A stretch of DNA of 12,682 nucleotides from Gemmatimonadales bacterium. Its GTDB lineage: Bacteria; Gemmatimonadota; Gemmatimonadetes; Gemmatimonadales; GWC2-71-9. The stretch is taken from assembly GCA_013812695.1 (NCBI GenBank), contig JACCSZ010000106.1, forward strand, positions 1-12,682. The letters are read 5' to 3'. The notes under the pieces were generated by a model. That model saw nothing but the letters and a program-made list of their open reading frames with translations. It was not told the origin of the DNA and searched no databases. Positions 1-6,378 of the stretch are shown here, piece by piece. How positions within the stretch are numbered: the stretch's first letter is position 1; each line of letters begins with the position of its first letter. The position numbers were made by a program, and so were the translations under genes.

Positions 1-397
1 ACGCCAAGGCGCTCGAGAAGCTGTCCGGGGTCGACGTCGGCAAGCTCCTGCCGATTCCCGACATCAGCAACAAGCGCTTTCCCGAGGCGGCCAAACACGA
101 GGCCCGCGGCCTCCATCGAATCCTCTACCAGTTCAGCCCCGAGGACTATCCGCGGGCTGGCGAAATCTGGAACGGTCAGCACCCGGAGGACGGCAGCGAG
201 CTGAAACTCCAAGTGGGCGCGCCTGACGGCTTCGATCCACCGGACCTGGAGGCGGAGCCGCAGTTGACGGCCCCGGTCGGCCCGGACATCGATCCCGAGA
301 TGTTCCGCGACGTGGCGACCCGGCTCTTCCCGGAAGTGACTCCGAACGTAAGACGGCACCAGCCAACGGCTCCGGGAAAAGGGTCAAGAGTCGCTGA
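1..397 (+). CDS. Manganese catalase, C-terminal part (5' truncated, probable 3' frameshift)
   Basis: Codons run in frame from base 3 (AKALEKLSGVDVGKLLPIPD...). The segments KLLPIPDISNKRFPEA, GLHRILYQFSPEDY, IWNGQHPEDG and GPDIDPEMFRDVATRLF match what I recall of the C-terminal region of non-haem Mn catalases, which convert hydrogen peroxide to water and oxygen in the cytoplasm. The Mn-binding Glu and His residues lie upstream of the window. After residue ~112 (base ~338) the reading frame becomes Arg/Pro/Ser-rich and stays open to a TGA at 705-707, running about 215 bases into the next gene, which is implausible. One extra C in the run at 329-331 would instead give LFPGSDSERKTAPANGSGKR..., ending at TGA 395-397 just before a strong hairpin. 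I therefore place the end at 397 and treat the gene as carrying a 1-base deletion or an assembly error. If the written frame is taken literally, it ends at 707. Confidence 0.8.
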
Positions 398-424
398 TCC
401 ACCGCCCTCTTCGTGGAGAGGGCC

Positions 425-449
425 GGGGCGGCCGAGGGTCGGCCGCCCC
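425..449 (+). terminator. Strong GC hairpin after the catalase gene
   Basis: GGGGCGGCCGA (425-435) is an exact reverse complement of TCGGCCGCCCC (439-449), with a GGG loop. This is a perfect 11-bp stem. No T tract follows, so it is not a canonical intrinsic terminator, but it sits 28 bases after the predicted catalase stop and 41 bases before the next start codon. It could terminate transcription, protect a 3' end, or reduce read-through into the downstream gene. Confidence 0.5.
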
Positions 450-490
450 CAGGTCCCCGGCGGCTCGCCACCATACTCAGGAGCCCGCGC

Positions 491-1147
491 ATGTGGAAAA
501 ACAACAATCTTTCGATCGTGCTGTTCGGCTTGTTTGCCTTCAGCCTCGCCGGTCACAGCTATGCCGGATGGAAGACCTACAACGAGGAGCGACAGCAGGA
601 GGGGCAGTCCGAAGTGCGGTACGCTGCGTTTCTCCAGAGCAGCGAGTTTGGCGAGACGGTGTTCGAGAACTGGGAGAGTGAATTCCTGCAGATGGGCTTC
701 TACGTGATCCTGACCGTCTTCCTCTACCAGAAGGGGTCGTCGGAGTCCAAGAAGCACGACGGCACCGATGAGGTGGATGAGGATCCGAGCCTCCATCGGG
801 ACGATTCGCAGGCGCCCGCGCCCGTCAGGAGAGGTGGTTGGATTCTCGGGCTCTACAAGAATTCGCTCAGCCTCGCGTTTCTCCTGATGTTCGTGGCGTC
901 TTTCGTGGGACACGCAGTGGCAGGAGCGCGACGATACAGCGAAGAACAACTGGCGCACGGATCGGCGGAGACGGTCGGCGCGCTCGGGTACATGGGCAAG
1001 CCGCAGTTCTGGTACGAATCGTTTCAGAACTGGCAGAGTGAGTTCCTCGCGGTCCTCGCGATCGTCGTCCTTTCCATATGGCTCCGGCAGTGGGGCTCGC
1101 CCGAGTCCAAGCCGGTGCATGCGGGCCACGGCGAGACCGGGAGCTAG
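491..1147 (+). CDS. DUF6766 family integral membrane protein with internal duplication
   Basis: This 218-residue protein begins at ATG 491, preceded by AGGAG at 479-483 (7-base spacer). An upstream in-frame GTG at 413 has no such site. I recognise it as the DUF6766 family, whose function is unknown. It has four hydrophobic segments, at about residues 7-26, 67-80, 125-145 and 185-199. The two halves are repeats: NLSIVLFGLFAFSLAGH (6-22) against NSLSLAFLLMFVASFVGH (124-141), FENWESEFLQ (58-67) against FQNWQSEFLA (178-187), and GSSESK (82-87) against GSPESK (202-207). An acidic, Ser-rich linker (~85-112) joins them. The position between a catalase and a superoxide dismutase gene suggests a stress-related envelope role, but this is inferred from context only. 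Confidence 0.88.
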   Translation: MWKNNNLSIVLFGLFAFSLAGHSYAGWKTYNEERQQEGQSEVRYAAFLQSSEFGETVFENWESEFLQMGFYVILTVFLYQKGSSESKKHDGTDEVDEDPSLHRDDSQAPAPVRRGGWILGLYKNSLSLAFLLMFVASFVGHAVAGARRYSEEQLAHGSAETVGALGYMGKPQFWYESFQNWQSEFLAVLAIVVLSIWLRQWGSPESKPVHAGHGETGS

Positions 1148-1349
1148 GCCGGGTCCGCGCGGGAGATGTAGCCGAAGTACGGCGCTGGTGCGACGGCTGC
1201 ATCGCGGCACCCGCGCGCCTGGAGCATCCGGCGCACGAGTGAGCGCCGTCACGCCGGTATCCTGCGGTCTCTGCCATGGTGTGGTCGCCATCGCGCGGCC
1301 GCGACCTGCGAGGTGAGCGACAGACACCCTTCACCGGGAGACGCACCCG

Positions 1350-1961
1350 ATGCGCAACCACCGAGCCCTCGCCCTCCTCACCTGGAGCGCGGCACTCACC
1401 GCATGTTCGCCTGCCGAGCGCGACCGGCCCGCCTCCGACACCACTGCGACGGCCGCGCCGATGGACTCCCCCGATCCGACGATCGACACTCCGCCCGCGC
1501 CGCTCACGGCCACCCAAGCCAGCGCGAGCATGCGCAGCGCCGCCGGCCGCAACCTGGGCCAGCTGCTGCTGACGGCGGGCCAGCAGGGCATCACCATCCG
1601 CGGGCGCCTGACCGGACTGCCGGGCGGCGTGCACGCGATCCATCTCCACGCTGCCGGCCGGTGCGACCCGCCCAAGTTTGAGTCGGCCGGGGACCACTGG
1701 AATCCCACGAACCGTCAGCACGGGACCGAGTCAGCCCAAGGACCCCACCTCGGTGACCTCCCGAACCTCGACGTCTCGCAGGACGGGTCGGTCGCCGTCC
1801 AGGCCGCGATCCCGGGCGTCACGCTGCGCGGCGGCGACACTCAGGTGCTCGACGGGGACGGCGCCGCCGTGGTCGTCCACGCCCGGCCGGATGACTACAA
1901 GAGCCAGCCGTCCGGCGACGCCGGCGACCGGATCGCGTGCGGGGTGGTGACCGGGTCGTAA
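1350..1961 (+). CDS. sodC: Cu/Zn superoxide dismutase family lipoprotein
   Basis: A 203-residue secreted protein; GGGAG at 1336-1340 lies 9 bases before the ATG. Residues 1-19 form a lipoprotein signal peptide with lipobox LTAC and lipidated Cys19. A Ser/Thr/Pro/Ala-rich linker (20-60) follows, then the Cu/Zn SOD fold. By comparison with the family, the copper ligands are His98, His100, His116 (bridging) and His177; the zinc ligands are His116, His124, His133 and Asp136. The disulphide pair is Cys105 and Cys197, and the substrate-guiding Arg is Arg194 (GDRIACG). All key residues are present, so it should be active, converting superoxide to peroxide and oxygen outside the cytoplasmic membrane. 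It follows the catalase and DUF6766 genes on the same strand, with a ~200-base gap in which I see no gene. Confidence 0.93.
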   Translation: MRNHRALALLTWSAALTACSPAERDRPASDTTATAAPMDSPDPTIDTPPAPLTATQASASMRSAAGRNLGQLLLTAGQQGITIRGRLTGLPGGVHAIHLHAAGRCDPPKFESAGDHWNPTNRQHGTESAQGPHLGDLPNLDVSQDGSVAVQAAIPGVTLRGGDTQVLDGDGAAVVVHARPDDYKSQPSGDAGDRIACGVVTGS

Positions 1962-2007
1962 TGGAGCGCGCCGATCACGGTGTGACGGGATCCACGGCTC
2001 ACGCACG

Positions 2008-2023
2008 GGTGACAGCCGTCACC
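2008..2023. terminator. Small hairpin downstream of sodC
   Basis: GGTGAC (2008-2013) pairs exactly with GTCACC (2018-2023) around a four-base AGCC loop. A second, weaker hairpin (AGCTC 2069-2073 with GAGCT 2078-2082) follows. Neither has a T tract. The 160-base stretch between sodC and the next dyad contains no credible reading frame. Confidence 0.25.
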
Positions 2024-2121
2024 GCCCGCGCCTCCCCGGAGGACCGACTCTGTCACCTGCAAATCCACAGCTCGTCCGAGCTCTGAGGCCCATACGCGGC
2101 AGACGGTCACGCCGCCGACAA

Positions 2122-2142
2122 TGCCATAGCCACCGTATGGCA
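2122..2142. promoter_or_regulatory. Perfect 7+7+7 dyad upstream of the hydrolase-SDR gene, operator candidate
   Basis: TGCCATA (2122-2128) and TATGGCA (2136-2142) are exact inverted repeats separated by 7 bases. The dyad ends 3 bases before the ribosome binding site AGGAG (2146-2150) and covers an in-frame ATG at 2137. Its size and symmetry fit a binding site for a dimeric repressor, or alternatively a 5'-leader hairpin that limits access to the ribosome binding site. No regulator gene is adjacent, so its partner is unknown. Confidence 0.45.
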
Positions 2143-2154
2143 AACAGGAGCACC

Positions 2155-4152
2155 ATGAGCCTCAATCACATCCGGCGTGGCAACGGCCCGCGGCTGCTGC
2201 TGATCCACGGCCTCGGCGGAAGCTGGCGCTCGTGGGAAACGATCCTCGACGATCTCGCCGCCGAGCGCGAGGTCATCGCAATCGATCTGCCGGGCTTCGG
2301 CGCGAGCGCGCCGCTCGCCGGTGAGGTCTCCATCGCTGCGCTCGCCGCGGCGATCGAGGGGTTCCTGCGCGAGCACGATCTCGTCGGCGTCGACGCCGCG
2401 GGCAGCTCAATGGGGGCGCGGCTCGTGCTCGAGCTGGCCCGCCGGCGCGTGATCAGCGCCGCCATCGCGCTCGATCCCGGCGGCTTCTGGGACACCTCGC
2501 AACGCTACTACCTCGGCGCCACCCTGGGCGCCTCGATCCGGTTGGTTCGCCTGCTGCAGCCCGTCATGCCTCAGCTCATCGGCTCCCCCGCGGGCCGCAC
2601 CCTGCTCCTGAGCCAGCTCTCGGCGCGGCCCTGGCGCCTTCCGCCGGCGCCAATGTTACGTGAAATGCGGAGCTACGCCGCCGCGCCATCGTTCGACGCC
2701 GCGCTGAGCGCGCTCGTGCACGGACCCGACCAGCAGGGCATGGCGGTGGACGCGCAGCGCGGACCGATCGTCATCGTCTGGGGCCGGAGCGACCGGGTGT
2801 GCTTTCCGAGCCAGGCACGCCGCGCAATGGCGCGCTTTCCCGGCGCCCGCCTCGTCTGGCTGGACGGCTGCGGCCACTTCCCCCATTGGGATCGCCCGGC
2901 AGAAACGACCCGGCTGATTCTCGCGTGCACGGGTCCCTCGGCTCGGATCCCGACCGCCATCGACGCCCCGACCACCACACCCGAACGGATACGAGGACGG
3001 ACACCCATGACCGTACAGTTGAAGAAGCTGCAGGATCAGACGATCGTCATCACCGGCGCATCGTCCGGCATCGGTCTCGCCACGGCCCGCATGGCGGCCA
3101 GGCGCGGTGCGCGGCTGGTGCTCGCGGCGCGGAGCGAGGGCGCGCTGCGCCAGCTCACGAGCGAGATTACCGGCCAGGGCGGCCAGGCGGTCCACGTCGT
3201 CGCGGATGTCGCCGACCGGGACGACGTGCGCCGGATCGCCGAGGCGGCCAGGACGGCCTTCGGCGGCTTCGATACCTGGGTCAACAACTCGGGCGTGGGG
3301 ATGTACGGCAAGCTCGAAGAGGTGCCGATCGACGACATGCGGCAACTCTTCGAGACCAACTTCTGGAGCCAGCTCTACGGCTCGCTCGAGGCCGTCAAGC
3401 ACCTGAAGCAGCGGGGCGGCGCACTCATTAACGTCGGCAGCACCGTCTCCGACCGGGCCATTCCGCTGCAGGGCATCTACTCGGCGTCCAAGCACGCCGT
3501 GAAGGGCTTCACCGACGCGCTGAGAGTGGAGCTCGAGCACGATGGTGCGCCCATCTCGGTGACGCTGGTCAAACCCGGCGCGATCGACACCCCGTTTCCG
3601 ATCAATGCGAAGAACTACCTCGAGCGCGAGCCGCAGCACGTGCCCCCGGTGTACGCACCCGACACGGTGGCGGAGGCGATCCTGCATTGCGCCGAGACGC
3701 CCGTGCGCGACGTCTTCGTCGGAGGTGGCGGCAAAATGAACGCCACGATGGGGCATTACACGCCGCGCTTCGCCGACAAGTACATGGAGCGCATGGTCAT
3801 TCCCGGGACCAGGAGCGAGAAGCCGCCCCGTCCGCGCGAGCAGAACGCGCTCGACCACCCCTCCGAGCACCTCGCGGAGCGAGGCAACTACACCGGGCAC
3901 GTGATGAAGAGCAGCACGTACACCCAAGCCTCGCTGCACCCGGTGGTGGCCGGGGCGGTGCTGGTCGGGGCAGGGTTGGTCCTGCGCGCGGTGCTGGGGA
4001 AGGGGCGGACCGGCTCGGCGAGAAATGGCGGGAGAAACGGCTTGGAAGGGAACGGGCCACTCGGGTACGGATCGCACGGGCGGTCCGGGCGCCGGGTGGG
4101 CGATAATCCAACCCACAAGCCGGCGCGCGGGTCGGTGGCCGCCGCCCGCTAG
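2155..4152 (+). CDS. Alpha/beta hydrolase fused in frame to a membrane-anchored short-chain dehydrogenase
   Basis: I choose ATG 2155 (AGGAG 2146-2150, 4-base spacer) over ATG 2137, which has no ribosome binding site and sits inside a dyad. The product is 665 residues. Residues 1-~260 are an alpha/beta hydrolase: oxyanion HG in LLIHGLGGSW (17-18), nucleophile Ser85 in GSSMG, acid Asp213 in WGRSD, and His241 in GCGHF. A Pro/Thr-rich linker (~261-284) leads to Met285. Residues 285-~560 are a classical SDR: TGASSGIG (300-307), NNSG (377-380), Asn402, Ser429, Tyr442 and Lys446. A hydrophobic segment near 595-614 (HPVVAGAVLVGAGLVL) and a Gly/Arg/Asn-rich tail follow. SDRs like the second half are usually separate proteins of ~380 residues. 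GAGGA at 2993-2997 lies 9 bases before ATG 3007, so the SDR could also be made alone. Substrates are unknown. Confidence 0.88.
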   Translation: MSLNHIRRGNGPRLLLIHGLGGSWRSWETILDDLAAEREVIAIDLPGFGASAPLAGEVSIAALAAAIEGFLREHDLVGVDAAGSSMGARLVLELARRRVISAAIALDPGGFWDTSQRYYLGATLGASIRLVRLLQPVMPQLIGSPAGRTLLLSQLSARPWRLPPAPMLREMRSYAAAPSFDAALSALVHGPDQQGMAVDAQRGPIVIVWGRSDRVCFPSQARRAMARFPGARLVWLDGCGHFPHWDRPAETTRLILACTGPSARIPTAIDAPTTTPERIRGRTPMTVQLKKLQDQTIVITGASSGIGLATARMAARRGARLVLAARSEGALRQLTSEITGQGGQAVHVVADVADRDDVRRIAEAARTAFGGFDTWVNNSGVGMYGKLEEVPIDDMRQLFETNFWSQLYGSLEAVKHLKQRGGALINVGSTVSDRAIPLQGIYSASKHAVKGFTDALRVELEHDGAPISVTLVKPGAIDTPFPINAKNYLEREPQHVPPVYAPDTVAEAILHCAETPVRDVFVGGGGKMNATMGHYTPRFADKYMERMVIPGTRSEKPPRPREQNALDHPSEHLAERGNYTGHVMKSSTYTQASLHPVVAGAVLVGAGLVLRAVLGKGRTGSARNGGRNGLEGNGPLGYGSHGRSGRRVGDNPTHKPARGSVAAAR

Positions 4153-5198
4153 GTCACCAGCTCGTTATTCCGCGCCGCCGCCTGGTCGCCCAAGGTCGTG
4201 AGCACCGACGGCGACCAGCGCGACTCGCTCTCCGACCCTCGGCGCGTGTCGGTGCCGATCCCGCCCGGCTTCGGCAGGAACCGCTCGGCCAGGCTCATGG
4301 CGGCGGCACCGGCGCCGGGCGCGAGCGCGTTGAGCTTGACCGCCAGCGCCGTGGACAGCGGCATCACGAGCTCGGCATCGCCGTGGCGGCAGGCGTCCAG
4401 AATCCGCCGCGCGGCGCGCGTTGCCTCCATGCTCAGGCCCGGTAGCGAGTCGCCGATGCTGAACCACGCGAACTCCTCGCGGTGCCGGCCCTTGAACGTG
4501 GCGTTGCGCGGACTCCCGGTGCGCATGAGGCCGGGGCACACCGTGGTCACGCGGATGCCGTGCCGAGCCAGGCCGCCGCGGAGCCCCTCGGAAAAGCCGA
4601 CCAGGGCGAATTTGCTCGCGCTGTAGGGCAGCAGGTGCGGGACGGCGATCTTGCCGCCCACCGAGGCGATGTTCACGATCCGGCCGGCGCGGCGCCGCCG
4701 CATGTCCGGCAGCACGCCGAGGGTGGTGAACAGCGGTCCCCAGAAGTGGACGCGGAGGGCGTGCTCGTAGTCCTCAGGGGTCATCTCCTCCATCGGCCCG
4801 ACTTGGATGGTGCCCGCGTTGTTGATCAGCACCTCCACAGCCCCCAGCCGCTCGCGCACCTGGGCGAGCATGGCATCGACCTGTCTTCGCTCGGTGATGT
4901 CGCACGGCAGGGCGACGATCTGGCCGCCGCGCGCCTCGAGATCGGCGCGGGCTCGCTCGAGCTCGGCCTCGTCCCGGGCACAGATGGCGACCTTGGCACC
5001 CAGGGCAACGAGCTCCCGCGCAAGGACGAGCCCCAGCCCTCGCGAGCCGCCGGTCACCAGCACGACCCTGCCGCGCAGCTCGATGTACCGACTGCGCCGG
5101 CTGAGGGCGCGCGCCGCGGCCAGGAGGCCGAGCACGGCGCCGGCGGCCACGAGGACGTCCTGCGATTTATTGTAGGGGCGGACCGGAGAGCTGGGCAT
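4149..5198 (-). CDS. Membrane-anchored short-chain dehydrogenase/reductase
   Basis: A 349-residue SDR. Residues ~13-32 form an N-terminal hydrophobic helix (DVLVAAGAVLGLLAAARAL), so the enzyme is probably tethered to the inner face of the membrane. The Rossmann motif TGGSRGLG is at 49-56, Asp100 is in the usual cofactor-contact position, NNAG is at 126-129, Ser179 precedes YSASK (Tyr192, Lys196), and PG follows. The fourth catalytic position, usually Asn, is His151 in VHFWGP. Residues ~200-290 complete the fold (TTVCPGLMRTG); the Ser/Arg-rich tail from ~310 is not recognisable. Its stop overlaps the stop of the hydrolase-SDR gene tail to tail. The ribosome binding site before ATG 5198 is weak. 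The reaction is probably NAD(P)-dependent oxidation or reduction of an unknown alcohol or ketone. Confidence 0.9.
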   Translation of the reverse strand: MPSSPVRPYNKSQDVLVAAGAVLGLLAAARALSRRSRYIELRGRVVLVTGGSRGLGLVLARELVALGAKVAICARDEAELERARADLEARGGQIVALPCDITERRQVDAMLAQVRERLGAVEVLINNAGTIQVGPMEEMTPEDYEHALRVHFWGPLFTTLGVLPDMRRRRAGRIVNIASVGGKIAVPHLLPYSASKFALVGFSEGLRGGLARHGIRVTTVCPGLMRTGSPRNATFKGRHREEFAWFSIGDSLPGLSMEATRAARRILDACRHGDAELVMPLSTALAVKLNALAPGAGAAAMSLAERFLPKPGGIGTDTRRGSESESRWSPSVLTTLGDQAAARNNELVT

Positions 5199-5240
5199 GC
5201 GCTCTAGGTAGCGCCGGACTCCGGATGGGGGCGGTGATCA

Positions 5241-5254
5241 GGCGCACAGGCGCC
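5241..5254. other. Short inverted repeat between the response-regulator and SDR genes
   Basis: GGCGC (5241-5245) and GCGCC (5250-5254) flank an ACAG loop in the 69-base gap between the two - strand genes. There is no T tract. It is too small to call a terminator with confidence, and the two genes may still be co-transcribed. Confidence 0.2.
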
Positions 5255-5267
5255 CGTAGAGCGAATC

Positions 5268-5702
5268 TTAAGTTGAGCCTGGCGAGGGGGGCTCGACCCG
5301 AGCCGAGAGCTCGCGCAGCGTCGCCACAAGCGTCCGGACGGGGAAGGGCTTCCGCAGAAATCGCTCGGCATGATTCGGCGCGTCCCGGTGAAAGACGTCG
5401 CCCAGCTCGTAGGCCGACATATAGACCACCGGGAGGGCGGGCTGATGGCGCGCCAGTTGCCGGCCTAGCTCGTGACCGTCCATACCGGGCATCATCACGT
5501 CAGTTACGACCACGTCGATGGGCTCGGCATCCTGCTGGACGAGCCGGAGGGCCTCGCTCCCGTTCCCGGCTTCGAGCACCACGAATCCGGCCTCGCGCAG
5601 CTCCCGGCAGACGACCAACCTCAACATTTCTTCGTCGTCCACAACCAGGACGGTGTGTTGTCGAATCGAGGGCGTATCCGGCAAAACGGCGTCTCCGGTC
5701 AT
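5268..5702 (-). CDS. Stand-alone response regulator receiver protein (CheY-like)
   Basis: A 144-residue protein starting at ATG 5702, with AGGAG (complement of 5710-5714) 7 bases upstream. Almost the whole length is one receiver domain: acidic pocket Asp22-Asp23 in VVDDEE, phospho-acceptor Asp68 in VVTDVMMPGMDG, Ser96 in YMSA, and Lys118 in RKPF. There is no DNA-binding or enzymatic output domain, so it likely passes phosphate or signal to another protein, as in phosphorelays or CheY/Spo0F-type regulators. The sequence style (LVVDDEEMLR, EALRLV) resembles receivers attached to hybrid histidine kinases. No histidine kinase is present in the window. The membrane SDR gene lies 69 bases downstream on the same strand. 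Confidence 0.93.
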   Translation of the reverse strand: MTGDAVLPDTPSIRQHTVLVVDDEEMLRLVVCRELREAGFVVLEAGNGSEALRLVQQDAEPIDVVVTDVMMPGMDGHELGRQLARHQPALPVVYMSAYELGDVFHRDAPNHAERFLRKPFPVRTLVATLRELSARVEPPSPGST

Positions 5703-5753
5703 CTTACGACTCCTGGCGCTCGTCGGGCGGGGGCCCGGGCGGGCCGTATGGTG

Positions 5754-5772
5754 CTGCCGGGTTGCTCGGCAG
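5754..5772. promoter_or_regulatory. Inverted repeat in the divergent response-regulator/small-gene gap
   Basis: CTGCCG (5754-5759) and CGGCAG (5767-5772) are exact inverted repeats with a 7-base spacer, lying in the 149-base divergent gap 5703-5851. A second one, GGCCC (5732-5736) with GGGCC (5741-5745), lies nearby. This may be an operator or simply GC-rich secondary structure. I see no convincing -35/-10 pair. Confidence 0.25.
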
Positions 5773-5851
5773 GGCGGACGTCGGGAAGGGACTCAGTGCC
5801 GCCTGCTGTGCAAGCCCCGTACCTTAACCGTGCGTCCGAATGGAGCGATCG

Positions 5852-6091
5852 ATGACCCAGGGCCGCGAGATGCGCCTCAAGTCCGAGCATGCCGGCGACT
5901 ACCCGGACATTCCCGCCGGGTGCTGGCTATCGGCTCGGGAGATCAGCGAGCTGCTGGTGTCCCGGGCCCGCGCGAACCGTGCGAGCGGCGTGCACCAGCG
6001 AACCTTTGTCGCTCCGCACTTCGAGTTCAGGGGCGGCGAAGGGCCTCGGGGTGTAGGGGGAAAGCAACAACGAACCCGGGCAACCGACTGA
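5852..6091 (+). CDS. Small hypothetical protein (79 aa)
   Basis: The start is ATG 5852, preceded by GGAG at 5842-5845 with a 6-base spacer; another in-frame ATG at 5840 lacks a site. The product is soluble, with no signal peptide or membrane segment. Residues 7-61 look like genuine protein: MRLKSEHAGDYPDIP, CWLSAREISELLVSRARA (a likely amphipathic helix), then HQRTFVAPHFEFRGG. The end (62-79) is basic and low in complexity. I do not recognise a named family. The gene is divergent from the response regulator and converges with the next small gene with a 14-base gap. The function is unknown. Confidence 0.6.
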   Translation: MTQGREMRLKSEHAGDYPDIPAGCWLSAREISELLVSRARANRASGVHQRTFVAPHFEFRGGEGPRGVGGKQQRTRATD

Positions 6092-6105
6092 GTGCTTGCT
6101 CCGCC

Positions 6106-6363
6106 TCAGGGCTTGGCGTGCCTGCCGCGCAGGCTCCCGAGGAGCTCTCCCAGCCAGCGGAGCGACCGCACGTCGAAATCTTTCGTGGTCACTTCAGGCG
6201 AGCACGGCATCGTCCCGATGAATTCACCGCTCCGATGCACTGCCCACTGGCCGGTATCGCTCTCGGGTCCGGGCGGCTTCAACAGCTGAAAACGGAAACT
6301 CTGGCCGTGCCAGGTGATTGATCGGGTGCGGGAGCGCATGGTCATCGTCCTTGGATGGGTCAC
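6106..6363 (-). CDS. Small hypothetical protein (about 85 aa)
   Basis: The start is most likely GTG 6363, since GGAGGG (complement of 6369-6374) lies 5 bases upstream; ATG 6345 or 6339 are alternatives. The body (TWHGQSFRFQLLKPP, GQWAVHRSGEFIGTMPC, TTKDFDVRSLRWLGELLGSL) has a mixed beta and helix pattern, aromatic spacing and normal composition. It has no signal peptide or membrane segment. It begins 15 bases after the DUF6064 stop on the same strand, so it is probably the third gene of an operon with the aldo/keto reductase and DUF6064 genes. I do not recognise a family. Confidence 0.6.
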   Translation of the reverse strand: MTHPRTMTMRSRTRSITWHGQSFRFQLLKPPGPESDTGQWAVHRSGEFIGTMPCSPEVTTKDFDVRSLRWLGELLGSLRGRHAKP

Positions 6364-6378
6364 GCCTGCCCTCCAGCA

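Noticed and set aside
1294..1303. CGCGGCCGCG palindrome upstream of sodC
   Set aside because: Short GC palindromes are expected by chance in this base composition, and it has no promoter elements around it.
176..1327. Long - strand open frame of 383 codons opposite the catalase and DUF6766 genes
   Set aside because: It is a mirror frame of real + strand genes in GC-rich DNA; composition is Arg/Pro/His-rich and no family is visible.
2656..4116. 486-codon - strand open frame opposite the hydrolase-SDR gene
   Set aside because: The + strand gene has complete catalytic motifs; the antisense frame has shadow-type composition (Arg, Gly, His, Val) and no motifs.
5518..6321. 267-codon + strand open frame spanning the response regulator and small genes
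   Set aside because: It overlaps three better-supported genes, has no ribosome binding site match and Arg/Pro-rich composition.
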